64,000 nucleotides of DNA from Aldehydirespirator sp965248735 (lineage in GTDB: Bacteria > Actinomycetota > Acidimicrobiia > Acidimicrobiales > Aldehydirespiratoraceae): NCBI GenBank assembly GCA_965248735.1, contig OZ252146.1, forward strand, positions 1 to 64,000, in the 5' to 3' direction. Both the position numbers and the translations under genes were made by a program. The notes beneath the pieces were generated by a model. That model was not told where the DNA came from. It searched no databases and saw only the letters and a list, made by a program, of their open reading frames with translations. Of this stretch, positions 43,044 through 51,012 are shown in pieces. Numbering within the stretch: position 1 is the first letter of the stretch; every line of letters starts with the position of its first letter.

Positions 43044-43078
43044 GTCGTCAGCCTATCAGATGATGTTTCATGTATCAA
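43044..43078 (-). promoter_or_regulatory. Leaderless promoter of the PIN operon
   Basis: On the minus strand TTGATA (43073-43078), a 17-bp spacer and TAGGCT (43050-43055) are followed after 6 nt by the GTG start. It is one of the best -35/-10 pairs in the window. Confidence 0.65.
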
Positions 43079-43196
43079 CACTATTTGTTGGCCGTTACAC
43101 AACGACGCCACGCCTCGCGTCCTCCGGAGGCACGCCAAGGCGTTGCGGTGATCGAGGTGACGCCCGCTGTCACACCCGGTCCGTACGGTGGCAACC

Positions 43197-43844
43197 ATGG
43201 CTTCGGACTTCGAATCAGGCCGCCACGTGACGGCGGTTGAGAACCTGCCCAAGCCCGGTGCGGTGCAACTCAACTTCGTCGAATGGGTACCCACCCTCGA
43301 CGGCGAGCCGATCGGCGAGCCCTATCCCCTGTCGTACTTCCGGAGTCGGGGGCAGGCTCTAGCGGAGGCGATCAAGTGGGTCAAGCACCGCGCCGGTCTG
43401 GCCTTCGAGGTGAAGATCGAAAGCCGGGCTGGATGTTGCCTGAGTGGCGAGATCCCGGTGATCGTCGAGACCGTCGCGGAGGCGCGCAAGGTCATTGTGA
43501 GCTACGCGAGAGGCATGCTCGGTGGTTACGCCAGCGACTCCGAGCAACACGAGCACCTGCGTCTCAAGACACGTAGAGGTCGCTCAACATGGAAGTCGCT
43601 CGCCGAGTGCGAGACAAGCCGCCGCTACGACCCGGCTGACCCCGACGCTGGTATGACCTGCTCGTACTTGCTCTACGACGAGGGAGGCCTGGAGGGAGTC
43701 GGCGGGGTGATGTGGACGTACAGCGTCGCGATCTGGGTTACCGCGCCTCCGGCAGTGTGGGACCATCCCGCCGATCAGCCCATCGGTCTGGACAACGCTG
43801 GCGATCCCGACAACGATCTAGAACCCGGCTGCGACAGCGACTGA
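43197..43844 (+). CDS. Unknown protein
   Basis: Not recognised. The product is 215 residues with mixed alpha/beta character (AVQLNFVEWVPTLDGEPIGE, GGVMWTYSVAIWVTAPP) and an acidic C-terminus. An in-frame GTG at 43188 lies within the likely -10 TACGGT (43184-43189), so the ATG 7 nt downstream is the probable leaderless start. It ends 26 bp before a decayed type IV restriction locus, so it could be a defence accessory, but this is only proximity. Confidence 0.55.
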   Translation: MASDFESGRHVTAVENLPKPGAVQLNFVEWVPTLDGEPIGEPYPLSYFRSRGQALAEAIKWVKHRAGLAFEVKIESRAGCCLSGEIPVIVETVAEARKVIVSYARGMLGGYASDSEQHEHLRLKTRRGRSTWKSLAECETSRRYDPADPDAGMTCSYLLYDEGGLEGVGGVMWTYSVAIWVTAPPAVWDHPADQPIGLDNAGDPDNDLEPGCDSD

Positions 43845-43870
43845 CGGTCCCAAGCCCGAAAGCGAGCGAC

Positions 43871-45194
43871 ATGACCACCATGGACCAGCCAAACGGCGAT
43901 CCAACCGCAGGAACGACAGACGACGCGCCTGCTGACGACGAGCCGATGTGGATTCCGAACCGCGCAAAGCTCTGGTGGCCGGTAGTGCAAGCACTGCGGG
44001 AGCTCGGAAGGGCAGCATCCGACGCCGAAATCACCGAGCAGGTGGCCGACGCCATGAGCCTGACCCAACAGCAACGGACTCGTATCGGGACGATCCAGAC
44101 CACGATGAGCGCCATGTCGTGTCCGTGAACTGGAAGCGCACCGACGTGCCACGGACTGCCGTAGGACAGGATCTTCTGAAGTCGCTGAGTAGTCAACAGA
44201 CAATATGTTCGATACAGAGCAATGACGGGGCGTGGCGCCTTCAACAACTGCTCGAGACGGGTCGGGACCCCGGTGCTCGGGTCGAGTCCGACGACGGCGT
44301 CCCTGATGTGTCGGCTCTGGTCCAACGGTTCCGCGTCGAATCGGGCTATCCCACTGAAGCTCATGAGGAGCAAGAGCGGCTGCGGGCCGAATGGGCCGAG
44401 AAGCTAGTGCCTGAGAACATCGCTCATTTCAGTCGTCACGATCTGACTGCAGTTGCATCTCATGGAACGTGGAACAGAGCCATGTACGTGTATCCGAACC
44501 CACGAGCAGTAATGCAATGGATTAGGAATCTGGACGACGAAGAATACTCCAGCCTTCTAGATCACATTCAATACCTGTGCTGGGACGATGACGAACTCTG
44601 GATCAGGTATGACCAACTCACGGACAGTAGGAGTGACCGAAAAGTAAGGGGCTTGAAGAACGAGACAACTAGCAGACTGCTCGCCATCTGCCATCCCGAG
44701 GTGCTTCTTCCGATTGGCACACACGACGGCAGATGAAGTCGTGTGACGATGCTGCATCGGTTGGGCCTCCCCGAGCCAAGGGGATCTAGCCACGGACAAC
44801 GGGTGGTAGATGCCAACAACCGTCCAAGTTCGTCGGGGACATCAAGTACAAGCTCACCGATGACGGCGCTGGCGGGCGCACCGCCGACTACTACCAGTTG
44901 CTGGCCTACACCACAGCTCTCGACCTGCCTGAGGGCGTGCTCATCTACTGCCTCAACGCCAACCTCTCTGACGACCCTGACTACAACGGTTCCATCGCCG
45001 GATTGCCTCGCCGCTTTGCCACCGAAGGGTCCGCTTCACCGGGCGCCGCGGCTGCCTCATCGGTTCGAGTTCGCCACGCCGACAAGGTGCTGCACACCTA
45101 CGCGCTGGACCTGTCTGGCACCGCCGACGACGTAGGCAAGAATGTGCGCGAGCTTGCCGACTGGATTGCCAACCGCCCGACCGCGACCGTCTAG
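43871..45194 (+). pseudogene. Decayed McrBC-like type IV restriction locus
   Basis: Three pieces remain. From 43871 to about 44116 there is an Mrr_N-like winged helix (WIPNRAKLWWPVVQALRELG), lost to a frameshift near 44115. From about 44118 to 44820, in another frame, an McrB-type N-terminal region (RFRVESGYPTEAHEEQERLR, LCWDDDELWIRYDQLTD) is interrupted by TGA at 44734-44736 and continues as MLHRLGLPEPRGSSHGQRVV. A deletion at about 44820 then joins it out of frame to the C-terminus of McrC (KFVGDIKYKLTDDG, ADYYQLLAYTTALDLPEG, VLHTYALDLSG), which ends at 45194. The whole GTPase core is missing, so it cannot function. Confidence 0.65.
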
Positions 45195-45254
45195 CGGGCT
45201 AGATTCGGGAGTCCCACGAGATCTCCAGTGGTGTGCCTCGACGAGCGGCGAGAC

Positions 45255-46730
45255 ATGAGCGACAGTCGATACTGGTCCGCTACCGAGTGCGTGTCCGCCC
45301 TGCGTCGTGGTGACGTCAGTGCCGTTGAACTCGTCGACGAAGCCGTCGCACGCATCGAGGCCCTGAATCCCCGCCTCAACATCGTGGTGGCCACCGACTT
45401 CGAACGGGCGCGTTCGAAGGCAACCACCGCAGACGCAGCCCTGGCTGCCAACGAATCTGTTGGCCCACTCCACGGCCTGCCAATCACAGTCAAGGATTCG
45501 TTCGAGACGGCCGACCTGGTCACCACCTGCGGAGCGCCGGAGCTCCGCGATCACGTACCGCACACCAGCGCCATGGCCGTGCATCGCCTCACCGAAGCCG
45601 GCGCCATCATCTTGGGCAAGACCAACCTCCCGCTCTTCGCAGGTGACTTCCAGAGCTACAACGACGTGTACGGCCTGACCAGGAACCCATGGGATCCAGA
45701 ACGAACCGTGGGTGGCTCCTCCGGCGGCGCGGCGGCCGCGCTGGCCGCAGGACTCGTCCCTCTCGAGATCGGCAGCGACATCGGCGGCTCCATCCGCATA
45801 CCGGCACACTTCTGCGGCGTGTACGGCCACAAGCCGTCGCACGGCATCATCCCGCTGCGCGGACACCTACTGGGTCCGTCGGGGACACTGGCGGCTCCCG
45901 ACCTCATCGTGGCCGGCCCGATGGCGCGCTCACCGAAGGACCTCAGCCTTGCGCTTGAGGTGTTGGCCGGTGCCGACACACTGAGCTCACGCGGGTGGAA
46001 CCTCCATCTGCCTCCACCGCGTGGACGCGACCTCAAGGACCTGCGGGTCGCATGCTGGTTCGACGATCCCCGGTCTCCGCTGGAGGGGGCCGTGCGCGCC
46101 GAGCTCGAAGCGACTGTCGAGGCGCTCAGATCCAAGACGAACGTCGTGGAGATCGATATCCCCTTCACCCTCGACGAGATCCTCAAGATCTACGCCCCGC
46201 TCCTGATGCCGATGTTCTCCGACAGGCTGCCGGCACTGGCTCGGTATCTCGCAAGCACGGCCATCTCTGCCTTGAAGCTGACCGAGCGGCTGGGCCGGAA
46301 CCTCGACCCCATGCGGTCGGGCACACTGACCGGGGCCGGGCTCTCACATAAGGGCTGGCTCGATCTCCACGAGCGCCGGACAACACTGCGCTGGACGTGC
46401 CGCAAGCTGTTCAGCGAAGTCGATGTGCTCCTCACGCCAGTCGTGGCGTTCGCAGCGCCGCATCACAACACGACAGGCAACCCGTACACGAGGTCGCTGC
46501 GGGTCGACGGCGAGCGACGCCACTACACCGACCACTTCTCCTGGATCGCACTCGCCACAACCGCCTACCTGCCCGCCACGAGCGCGCCCGTCGGAGTCAC
46601 TCCAAAGGGTTTGCCGGTGAACGTGCAGATCACCGGTGACTACCTCGACGACCAAACCACCATCAAGTTCGCCGAACTCCTTGCAGAGGTCCGGGGAGGC
46701 TTCCAGCCGCCGCCGCTGCCACCCCGCTGA
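45255..46730 (+). CDS. Amidase-signature hydrolase
   Basis: Amide or carbamate hydrolase of 491 residues with the Ser-cisSer-Lys triad. The Lys lies in LHGLPITVKDSFETADLVTT. The serines lie in VGGSSGGAAAALAAGLVPLE and GSDIGGSIRIPAHFCGVYG. It is distinct from GatA: it has no gatB or gatC neighbours, and its C-terminal part is different. The frame opens nine codons earlier, but ATG at 45255 begins the family-typical RYWSATECVSALRRGDVSAV. The substrate is unknown. Confidence 0.88.
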   Translation: MSDSRYWSATECVSALRRGDVSAVELVDEAVARIEALNPRLNIVVATDFERARSKATTADAALAANESVGPLHGLPITVKDSFETADLVTTCGAPELRDHVPHTSAMAVHRLTEAGAIILGKTNLPLFAGDFQSYNDVYGLTRNPWDPERTVGGSSGGAAAALAAGLVPLEIGSDIGGSIRIPAHFCGVYGHKPSHGIIPLRGHLLGPSGTLAAPDLIVAGPMARSPKDLSLALEVLAGADTLSSRGWNLHLPPPRGRDLKDLRVACWFDDPRSPLEGAVRAELEATVEALRSKTNVVEIDIPFTLDEILKIYAPLLMPMFSDRLPALARYLASTAISALKLTERLGRNLDPMRSGTLTGAGLSHKGWLDLHERRTTLRWTCRKLFSEVDVLLTPVVAFAAPHHNTTGNPYTRSLRVDGERRHYTDHFSWIALATTAYLPATSAPVGVTPKGLPVNVQITGDYLDDQTTIKFAELLAEVRGGFQPPPLPPR

Positions 46731-46979
46731 TGCGACCAGCCACGCACCTCTCCACTACCGTGCAGGGTGCCGCGGCAACTGGACGCGTTGGGCCGATTCT
46801 TGAAGATCGGCACGTCACCCACGCATTGTCACCCCACTGTCTTGGGATCCCCACATTCTCTCCGCCCTGATTCACGCCCAAGACGTGGCCCTGGTGTGCA
46901 CGCCCTACTAGGCGCAGGATCGCTTCAATGCAGAACCGTCGCGAAGGCTCCAAAAGTTCCTGCACAATCATGAAAATAC

Positions 46980-47009
46980 TTGACAGATGTCACACCCCTA
47001 TGGAATACT
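46980..47009 (+). promoter_or_regulatory. Leaderless promoter of HNH copy 2
   Basis: TTGACA (46980-46985), an 18-bp spacer and AATACT (47004-47009) end 6 nt before ATG 47016. TGACAGATGTCA (46981-46992) overlaps the -35 as a 12-bp palindrome with one central mismatch pair. Sequence and spacing match the promoter of HNH copy 1. Confidence 0.75.
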
Positions 47010-47015
47010 CTGTTC

Positions 47016-48410
47016 ATGTTGATCGAAGCCGCTCGACGGGCCGAGGCCGCCGCCAAGGAGATGGTGGCGCTGGTCACTGAGGGCTCGGTGTCGTGCGCGG
47101 AGATCCGTGAGGCGCTGGTAGTGTCCAAGGCCATCGCCGGGGTCAACTCGGCGTTCCAGGTTGCTGGCGCGGCCGCGGTGGCAGGCCGGGAGCGTCACGG
47201 TGACGGCGGAGCCGAGGTGCTGGCCGCTTCGGCGGGGCTGTCGCGGCGTGAGGCCCACAGCCACGTCAAGACCGCTGAGGCTCTGCGGGAGGTGCCCGAG
47301 GCGTTCGATGCGGTGGAGCAGGGTCGGGTGTCTGCGACAAACGCCAAGCAGCTCGCGGCCGCCGTTGAGCGGACGAGCGCTGCAGATGTGGGCTCGGACT
47401 CCGAGTTGTTGGCGAAAGCTGAGTCGATGCGGCCCGAGCAGTTCGCACGCGAGACCCGCCGCTGGGTCACCAACCGCGAAGACGACGGTGGGGAGTCACA
47501 GCACGCCCGCCAGCGGGCTAGGCGCTGCGTGCGGGTCTGGGACGGCGACGACGGGATGGTTCACCTGCGCGGCGAGTTCGACACGGTGACCGGACGCCGC
47601 ATCGGCAACCGGCTGCGGGCCGAGGCCGCCCAGATGTATGACCAGGACAAGAAGAGTTCCGAGGACTCAGAGGCGAGGCGCTCGTTCCCACAGTGCATGG
47701 CCGACGCCCTCGACAACCTCAGCGCCAACAACAAGAACGCGGGCGGAGCCGGCAAGCCCATCGCCGACATCTGCGTGGTCGCGCATGTCGATGACACCAC
47801 CGCCAAGCTCATCGCCGAGCTCCCCGGCGGCGACCGGCTGCCCCCCTCAGTGCTAGAAGAGCTCGCCTGCAACGCCGAGATCACACCAGCCATCTATGAC
47901 ACGCGCGGCGCGCTGTTGTGGCAGGGCCACAGCAAGCGCACCGCCACCTCCACGCAGCTCAAAGCCCTCAAAGCCCTCTACGGCGGCTGCTTCGCCTGCG
48001 GAGCCGACTTCGACATGTGCCAGGCCCACCACGTCAAACCGGTATCCGAAGGCGGGCCCACCAACGTCGACAACCTGGTGCCCGCCTGCTGGGGCTGCCA
48101 CAACAAGATCCACTACTTCGGCTGGCAGATCCACGGCCCACCCGGCAAACGCACCCTCCACCCGCCCGACAGCGTGAACTACGGCCCCGCACAGGGCCCC
48201 GACCCGGCGCTGGAGTTCGGTCCCGGCGCTGAGTACGCACCCCGCCGAACAGCGAGACTGAGCGAGAGGCCGTCAAGGGCCCAAGACTCGAACGCCGCAC
48301 TGGTAGAGACCGATCGAGACGACCCTGCCGACGAGGCACACGCGGGGACCGGTCCGTCTCCGCCCAGCATCCGCAGCAACGGCAGCGGCCGGTTGTTCGC
48401 CTCTGTCTGA
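47016..48410 (+). CDS. DUF222/HNH endonuclease-domain protein, copy 2
   Basis: Paralogue of 464 residues of the gene at 14915-16393, in inverted orientation. The N-terminus MLIEAARRAEAAAKEM, the DUF222 body and the HNH region (FACGADFDMCQAHHVKPVSE, CWGCHNKIHYFGW) are nearly the same. The tail after about residue 390 is unrelated: here it is a charged, Arg/Ser/Pro-rich sequence without the 14-residue repeats. The frame opens at 46980, but the ATG at 47016 follows the conserved leaderless promoter. It probably belongs to the actinobacterial 13E12 repeat family, whose role is unknown. Confidence 0.88.
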   Translation: MLIEAARRAEAAAKEMVALVTEGSVSCAEIREALVVSKAIAGVNSAFQVAGAAAVAGRERHGDGGAEVLAASAGLSRREAHSHVKTAEALREVPEAFDAVEQGRVSATNAKQLAAAVERTSAADVGSDSELLAKAESMRPEQFARETRRWVTNREDDGGESQHARQRARRCVRVWDGDDGMVHLRGEFDTVTGRRIGNRLRAEAAQMYDQDKKSSEDSEARRSFPQCMADALDNLSANNKNAGGAGKPIADICVVAHVDDTTAKLIAELPGGDRLPPSVLEELACNAEITPAIYDTRGALLWQGHSKRTATSTQLKALKALYGGCFACGADFDMCQAHHVKPVSEGGPTNVDNLVPACWGCHNKIHYFGWQIHGPPGKRTLHPPDSVNYGPAQGPDPALEFGPGAEYAPRRTARLSERPSRAQDSNAALVETDRDDPADEAHAGTGPSPPSIRSNGSGRLFASV

Positions 48411-48630
48411 GGGATCGACCACGCTGCTGACTCGATCGCCCGACTGGCCAACCCAGCGAGATGACGTGAATGCGGGATCCCTGAGCCACACTGCAGGTCC
48501 AACACCAGGTTGTGCAGTCAGATCGCGGAGCCTTAGCTGGCGCTGGAGCCACCGGACTCGCTACAGCAGTTGGATCCAACAGCCAATTGCATATAATGGG
48601 ATAGCAGAAAATCATATGGGGAGGTCAGCC

Positions 48631-48984
48631 TTGGGGACTTTCGACTGCACCGTGCGACTCGACAGCGTCGACGGCGAACGGTTCTTGGCGGTGGACATGA
48701 TGGTGGACACCGGAGCCAGCTACACGATCGTGCCCGCCAAACTGCTGAAGGAGCTCGGAGTAGAGCCGATCGACACGGTTCGCCTGTCGCTGGCCAACGG
48801 CCGTCGCGTCGAGTACCAGATCGGTCGAGCCGTGGCCACCGTCGACGGACGCACCGAGACGACCTTGGTGGTCTTCGGCGAAAACACCGCCCGCCCGCTG
48901 CTGGGGGCCTACACCTTGGAGGGGCTGCGGCTGGCGGTGGACCCGGTGAGCATGCGACTGGTACCCGCAACCGGCTGGGCATAG
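48631..48984 (+). CDS. Retropepsin-like aspartic protease domain protein
   Basis: Small protein of 117 residues with the aspartic-protease motif DMMVDTGASYTIVPAKLL, followed by the usual beta-rich half (ANGRRVEYQIGRAVATVDG, RPLLGAYTLEGLRLAVDP). Such single-domain retropepsin-like proteins must dimerise to be active. TTG at 48631 is preferred: GGAGG (48620-48624) is 6 nt upstream, while the in-frame ATG at 48616 overlaps that ribosome-binding site. The substrate is unknown. Confidence 0.78.
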   Translation: MGTFDCTVRLDSVDGERFLAVDMMVDTGASYTIVPAKLLKELGVEPIDTVRLSLANGRRVEYQIGRAVATVDGRTETTLVVFGENTARPLLGAYTLEGLRLAVDPVSMRLVPATGWA

Positions 48985-49079
48985 CGCCGAGCAATGCCGG
49001 ACGCAGGCACTGCGGCGGTGAATCTGGCAGGCTTGCCGACGCACACGCGGACCCGAATAGGACCTGACAGGAGGCACCC

Positions 49080-49772
49080 ATGGGTGAGATGGTGGAGTTC
49101 ACCGCCAACGGATCTACGGCACGTGGCTATGTGGCGGCTGCAGATGGGGGCTCGGGCCCCGGCGTGATCGTGCTGCAGGAGTGGTGGGGCCTCGTGCCCC
49201 AGATCAAGGCGGTTTGTGACCTGCTCGCCGAGGAGGGCTTCACCGCGCTGGCCCCCGACCTGTACCAGGGCGAGATGGCCACCCACACCGAGATGGACAA
49301 GGCCGGCGAGCTGATGACCACGCTGCCGCCTGAGCGCGCCGCCCGGGACATGTCCGCCGCCATCGACTACCTGCTCGGCCACGACGCCTGCTCGTCATCC
49401 ACCGTGGGAGTAACCGGCTTCTGCATGGGCGGACTGCTCACCCTGCGGATCGCCGCCCTGGCCGGCAACCGGGTGTCGGCCGCCGCCCCCTTCTACGGCG
49501 CCCCCCTCGGCGACGACTCGCTGGACTGGAGCAACCTCAGCGCCAAAGTCGAGGGCCACTTCGCGGCCAACGACGACTTCTTCCCGCCCGACGCCTGCGA
49601 GGCGCTCGCCCAGCAGCTGCGAGACATGGGCAAGGACGTCGTCTTCCACGCCTATGACGGCACCGGCCACGGCTTCGGCAACTGGGAGAACCCCCTCGGC
49701 ACCTACGACGAGGCGGCCTGGAACACGGCCTGGACCCGCACCCTGGACCTGCTGCGCGTCAACGTCACCTAG
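49080..49772 (+). CDS. Dienelactone-hydrolase-family protein
   Basis: Alpha/beta-hydrolase of 230 residues with a cysteine nucleophile. Markers are VIVLQEWWGLVPQIK, GVTGFCMGGLLTLRI (Cys), FAANDDFFPPD (Asp) and YDGTGHGFGN (His). A strong AGGAGG lies 6 nt before the ATG. The last 39 bp of the gene, including the TAG, are the first unit of a tandem array that continues downstream. Carboxymethylenebutenolidase activity is typical of the family, but no aromatic pathway genes are nearby. Confidence 0.9.
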   Translation: MGEMVEFTANGSTARGYVAAADGGSGPGVIVLQEWWGLVPQIKAVCDLLAEEGFTALAPDLYQGEMATHTEMDKAGELMTTLPPERAARDMSAAIDYLLGHDACSSSTVGVTGFCMGGLLTLRIAALAGNRVSAAAPFYGAPLGDDSLDWSNLSAKVEGHFAANDDFFPPDACEALAQQLRDMGKDVVFHAYDGTGHGFGNWENPLGTYDEAAWNTAWTRTLDLLRVNVT

Positions 49773-50000
49773 GCCCGCACCCCGGACCCGCCGCGCGTCA
49801 ACGTCACCCAGGCCCCGCACCCCGGACCCGCCGCGCACCGGACAACACCCAGGCCCGCACCCCGGACCCGCCGCGCACCGGACAACACCCAGGCCCCGCA
49901 CCCCGGACCCGCCGCGCACCGGACACCACCCAGGCCCCGCACCCCGGACCCGCCGCGCACCGGACAACACCCAGGCCCCGCACCCCGGACCCGCCGCGCG
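49735..50000. repeat. 39-41-bp tandem array grown from the 3' end of the hydrolase gene
   Basis: The first unit (49735-49773) is coding and ends with the stop ACCTAGG. The next (49774-49812) is nearly the same with ACCCAGG. Four more units carry a changed second half (CACCGGACAACACCCAGG), and a partial unit ends the array. Unit length drifts between 39, 40 and 41 bp outside the gene, as expected where no frame is kept. It accounts for most of the gap before ppk2. Confidence 0.92.
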
Positions 50001-50069
50001 GCCGGTGGCTCTTGCCAACCGGTATCTCCGGATGTCCGGATCTCCGGGTCTTCGGCCTGTCTCTTGGAC

Positions 50070-50915
50070 TCAGTAGATCTCCGGCACGAACGTCTGGTCG
50101 GTGATGGGCGGCCTCACATAGCCCACGCCGGACTGGCGCTCGGGCAGCTCCACGTCCTCCCAGGGAACCGTCTCGTAGGGGATCAGCGACAGCAGGTGCG
50201 ACATGCAGTTCAGCCGGGCCGCCTTCTTGGAGTCGGCGTCGACCACGTACCACGGGGCCTGCTTGATGTCGGTGTGGGCGAACAGAGTGTCCTTGGCCTT
50301 GGAGAAGTCCACCCAACGGGACCGCCCTTGAACGTCCACCGGCGACAGCTTCCAGCGCCTGACCGGGTCGCTGATCCGGTTCTGGAACCGGCGCTCCTGC
50401 TCGGCATCGCTCACCGAGAACCAGTACTTGATAACGATGATCCCCGACCGCACCAGCATCCGCTCGAACTCGGGGCAGGACCGCAGGAACTCCCGGTACT
50501 CCTCCTCGGTGCAGAAGCCCATTACCGGCTCGACGAGTCCCCGGTTGTACCAACTTCGATCGAACAGGACCATCTCCCCCGCCGCCGGCAGCTCGGCCAC
50601 GTAGCGCTGGAACCACCACTGGGTCTTCTCGCGGTCGCTGGGCGTGCCCAGCGCGACCACCCGCACCACCCGCGGGTTGAGCCGCTCCGTGATCCGCTTG
50701 ATGACACCGCCCTTGCCGGCTGCGTCGCGTCCCTCGAAGATGACCACCACCTTGAGGCCCTTGTGGCGGATCCAGCGCTGCAGGCGCACCAGCTCCTCCT
50801 GTAGGTGAGTGAGCGCCCGCTCGTAGTCCTTGGCCTTGATCCTCTTGCGCCTCTGCGGCGCCTGCTCGTCGGAAAGCGACTCGTAGATGGTCGGCTCAAT
50901 GACGCCATTGTCCAT
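50070..50915 (-). CDS. ppk2: Polyphosphate kinase 2
   Basis: Cytoplasmic PPK2-family enzyme of 281 residues that transfers phosphate between polyphosphate and nucleotides. Walker A is VVIFEGRDAAGKGGVIKRIT, with the lid region RVVALGTPSDREKTQWWFQR and Walker B-like VLFDRSWYNRGLVEPVMGF. ATG at 50915 lies 6 nt after TATGGT with TTGTCG 17 bp further upstream, so translation probably starts leaderless here. A longer frame to 51014 is not needed. It is divergent from the acyl-CoA mutase operon. Confidence 0.94.
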   Translation of the reverse strand: MDNGVIEPTIYESLSDEQAPQRRKRIKAKDYERALTHLQEELVRLQRWIRHKGLKVVVIFEGRDAAGKGGVIKRITERLNPRVVRVVALGTPSDREKTQWWFQRYVAELPAAGEMVLFDRSWYNRGLVEPVMGFCTEEEYREFLRSCPEFERMLVRSGIIVIKYWFSVSDAEQERRFQNRISDPVRRWKLSPVDVQGRSRWVDFSKAKDTLFAHTDIKQAPWYVVDADSKKAARLNCMSHLLSLIPYETVPWEDVELPERQSGVGYVRPPITDQTFVPEIY

Positions 50916-50921
50916 GAACCG

Positions 50922-50950
50922 ACCATAATTGACTTGTGGAAGATCGACAA
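50922..50950 (-). promoter_or_regulatory. Leaderless promoter of ppk2
   Basis: On the minus strand TTGTCG (50945-50950), a 17-bp spacer and TATGGT (50922-50927) are followed after 6 nt by the ppk2 ATG. Confidence 0.6.
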
Positions 50951-51012
50951 TCTGCTGGGCGCGGGGGGTACCTTCCGGCGCTGCGGCGCCAACCGGTGGC
51001 AGGAGACCCCGC

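Noticed and set aside
46731..46979. Possible gene between the amidase and HNH copy 2
   Set aside because: No frame with coding character. The region looks like a plain intergenic spacer ending in the HNH promoter.
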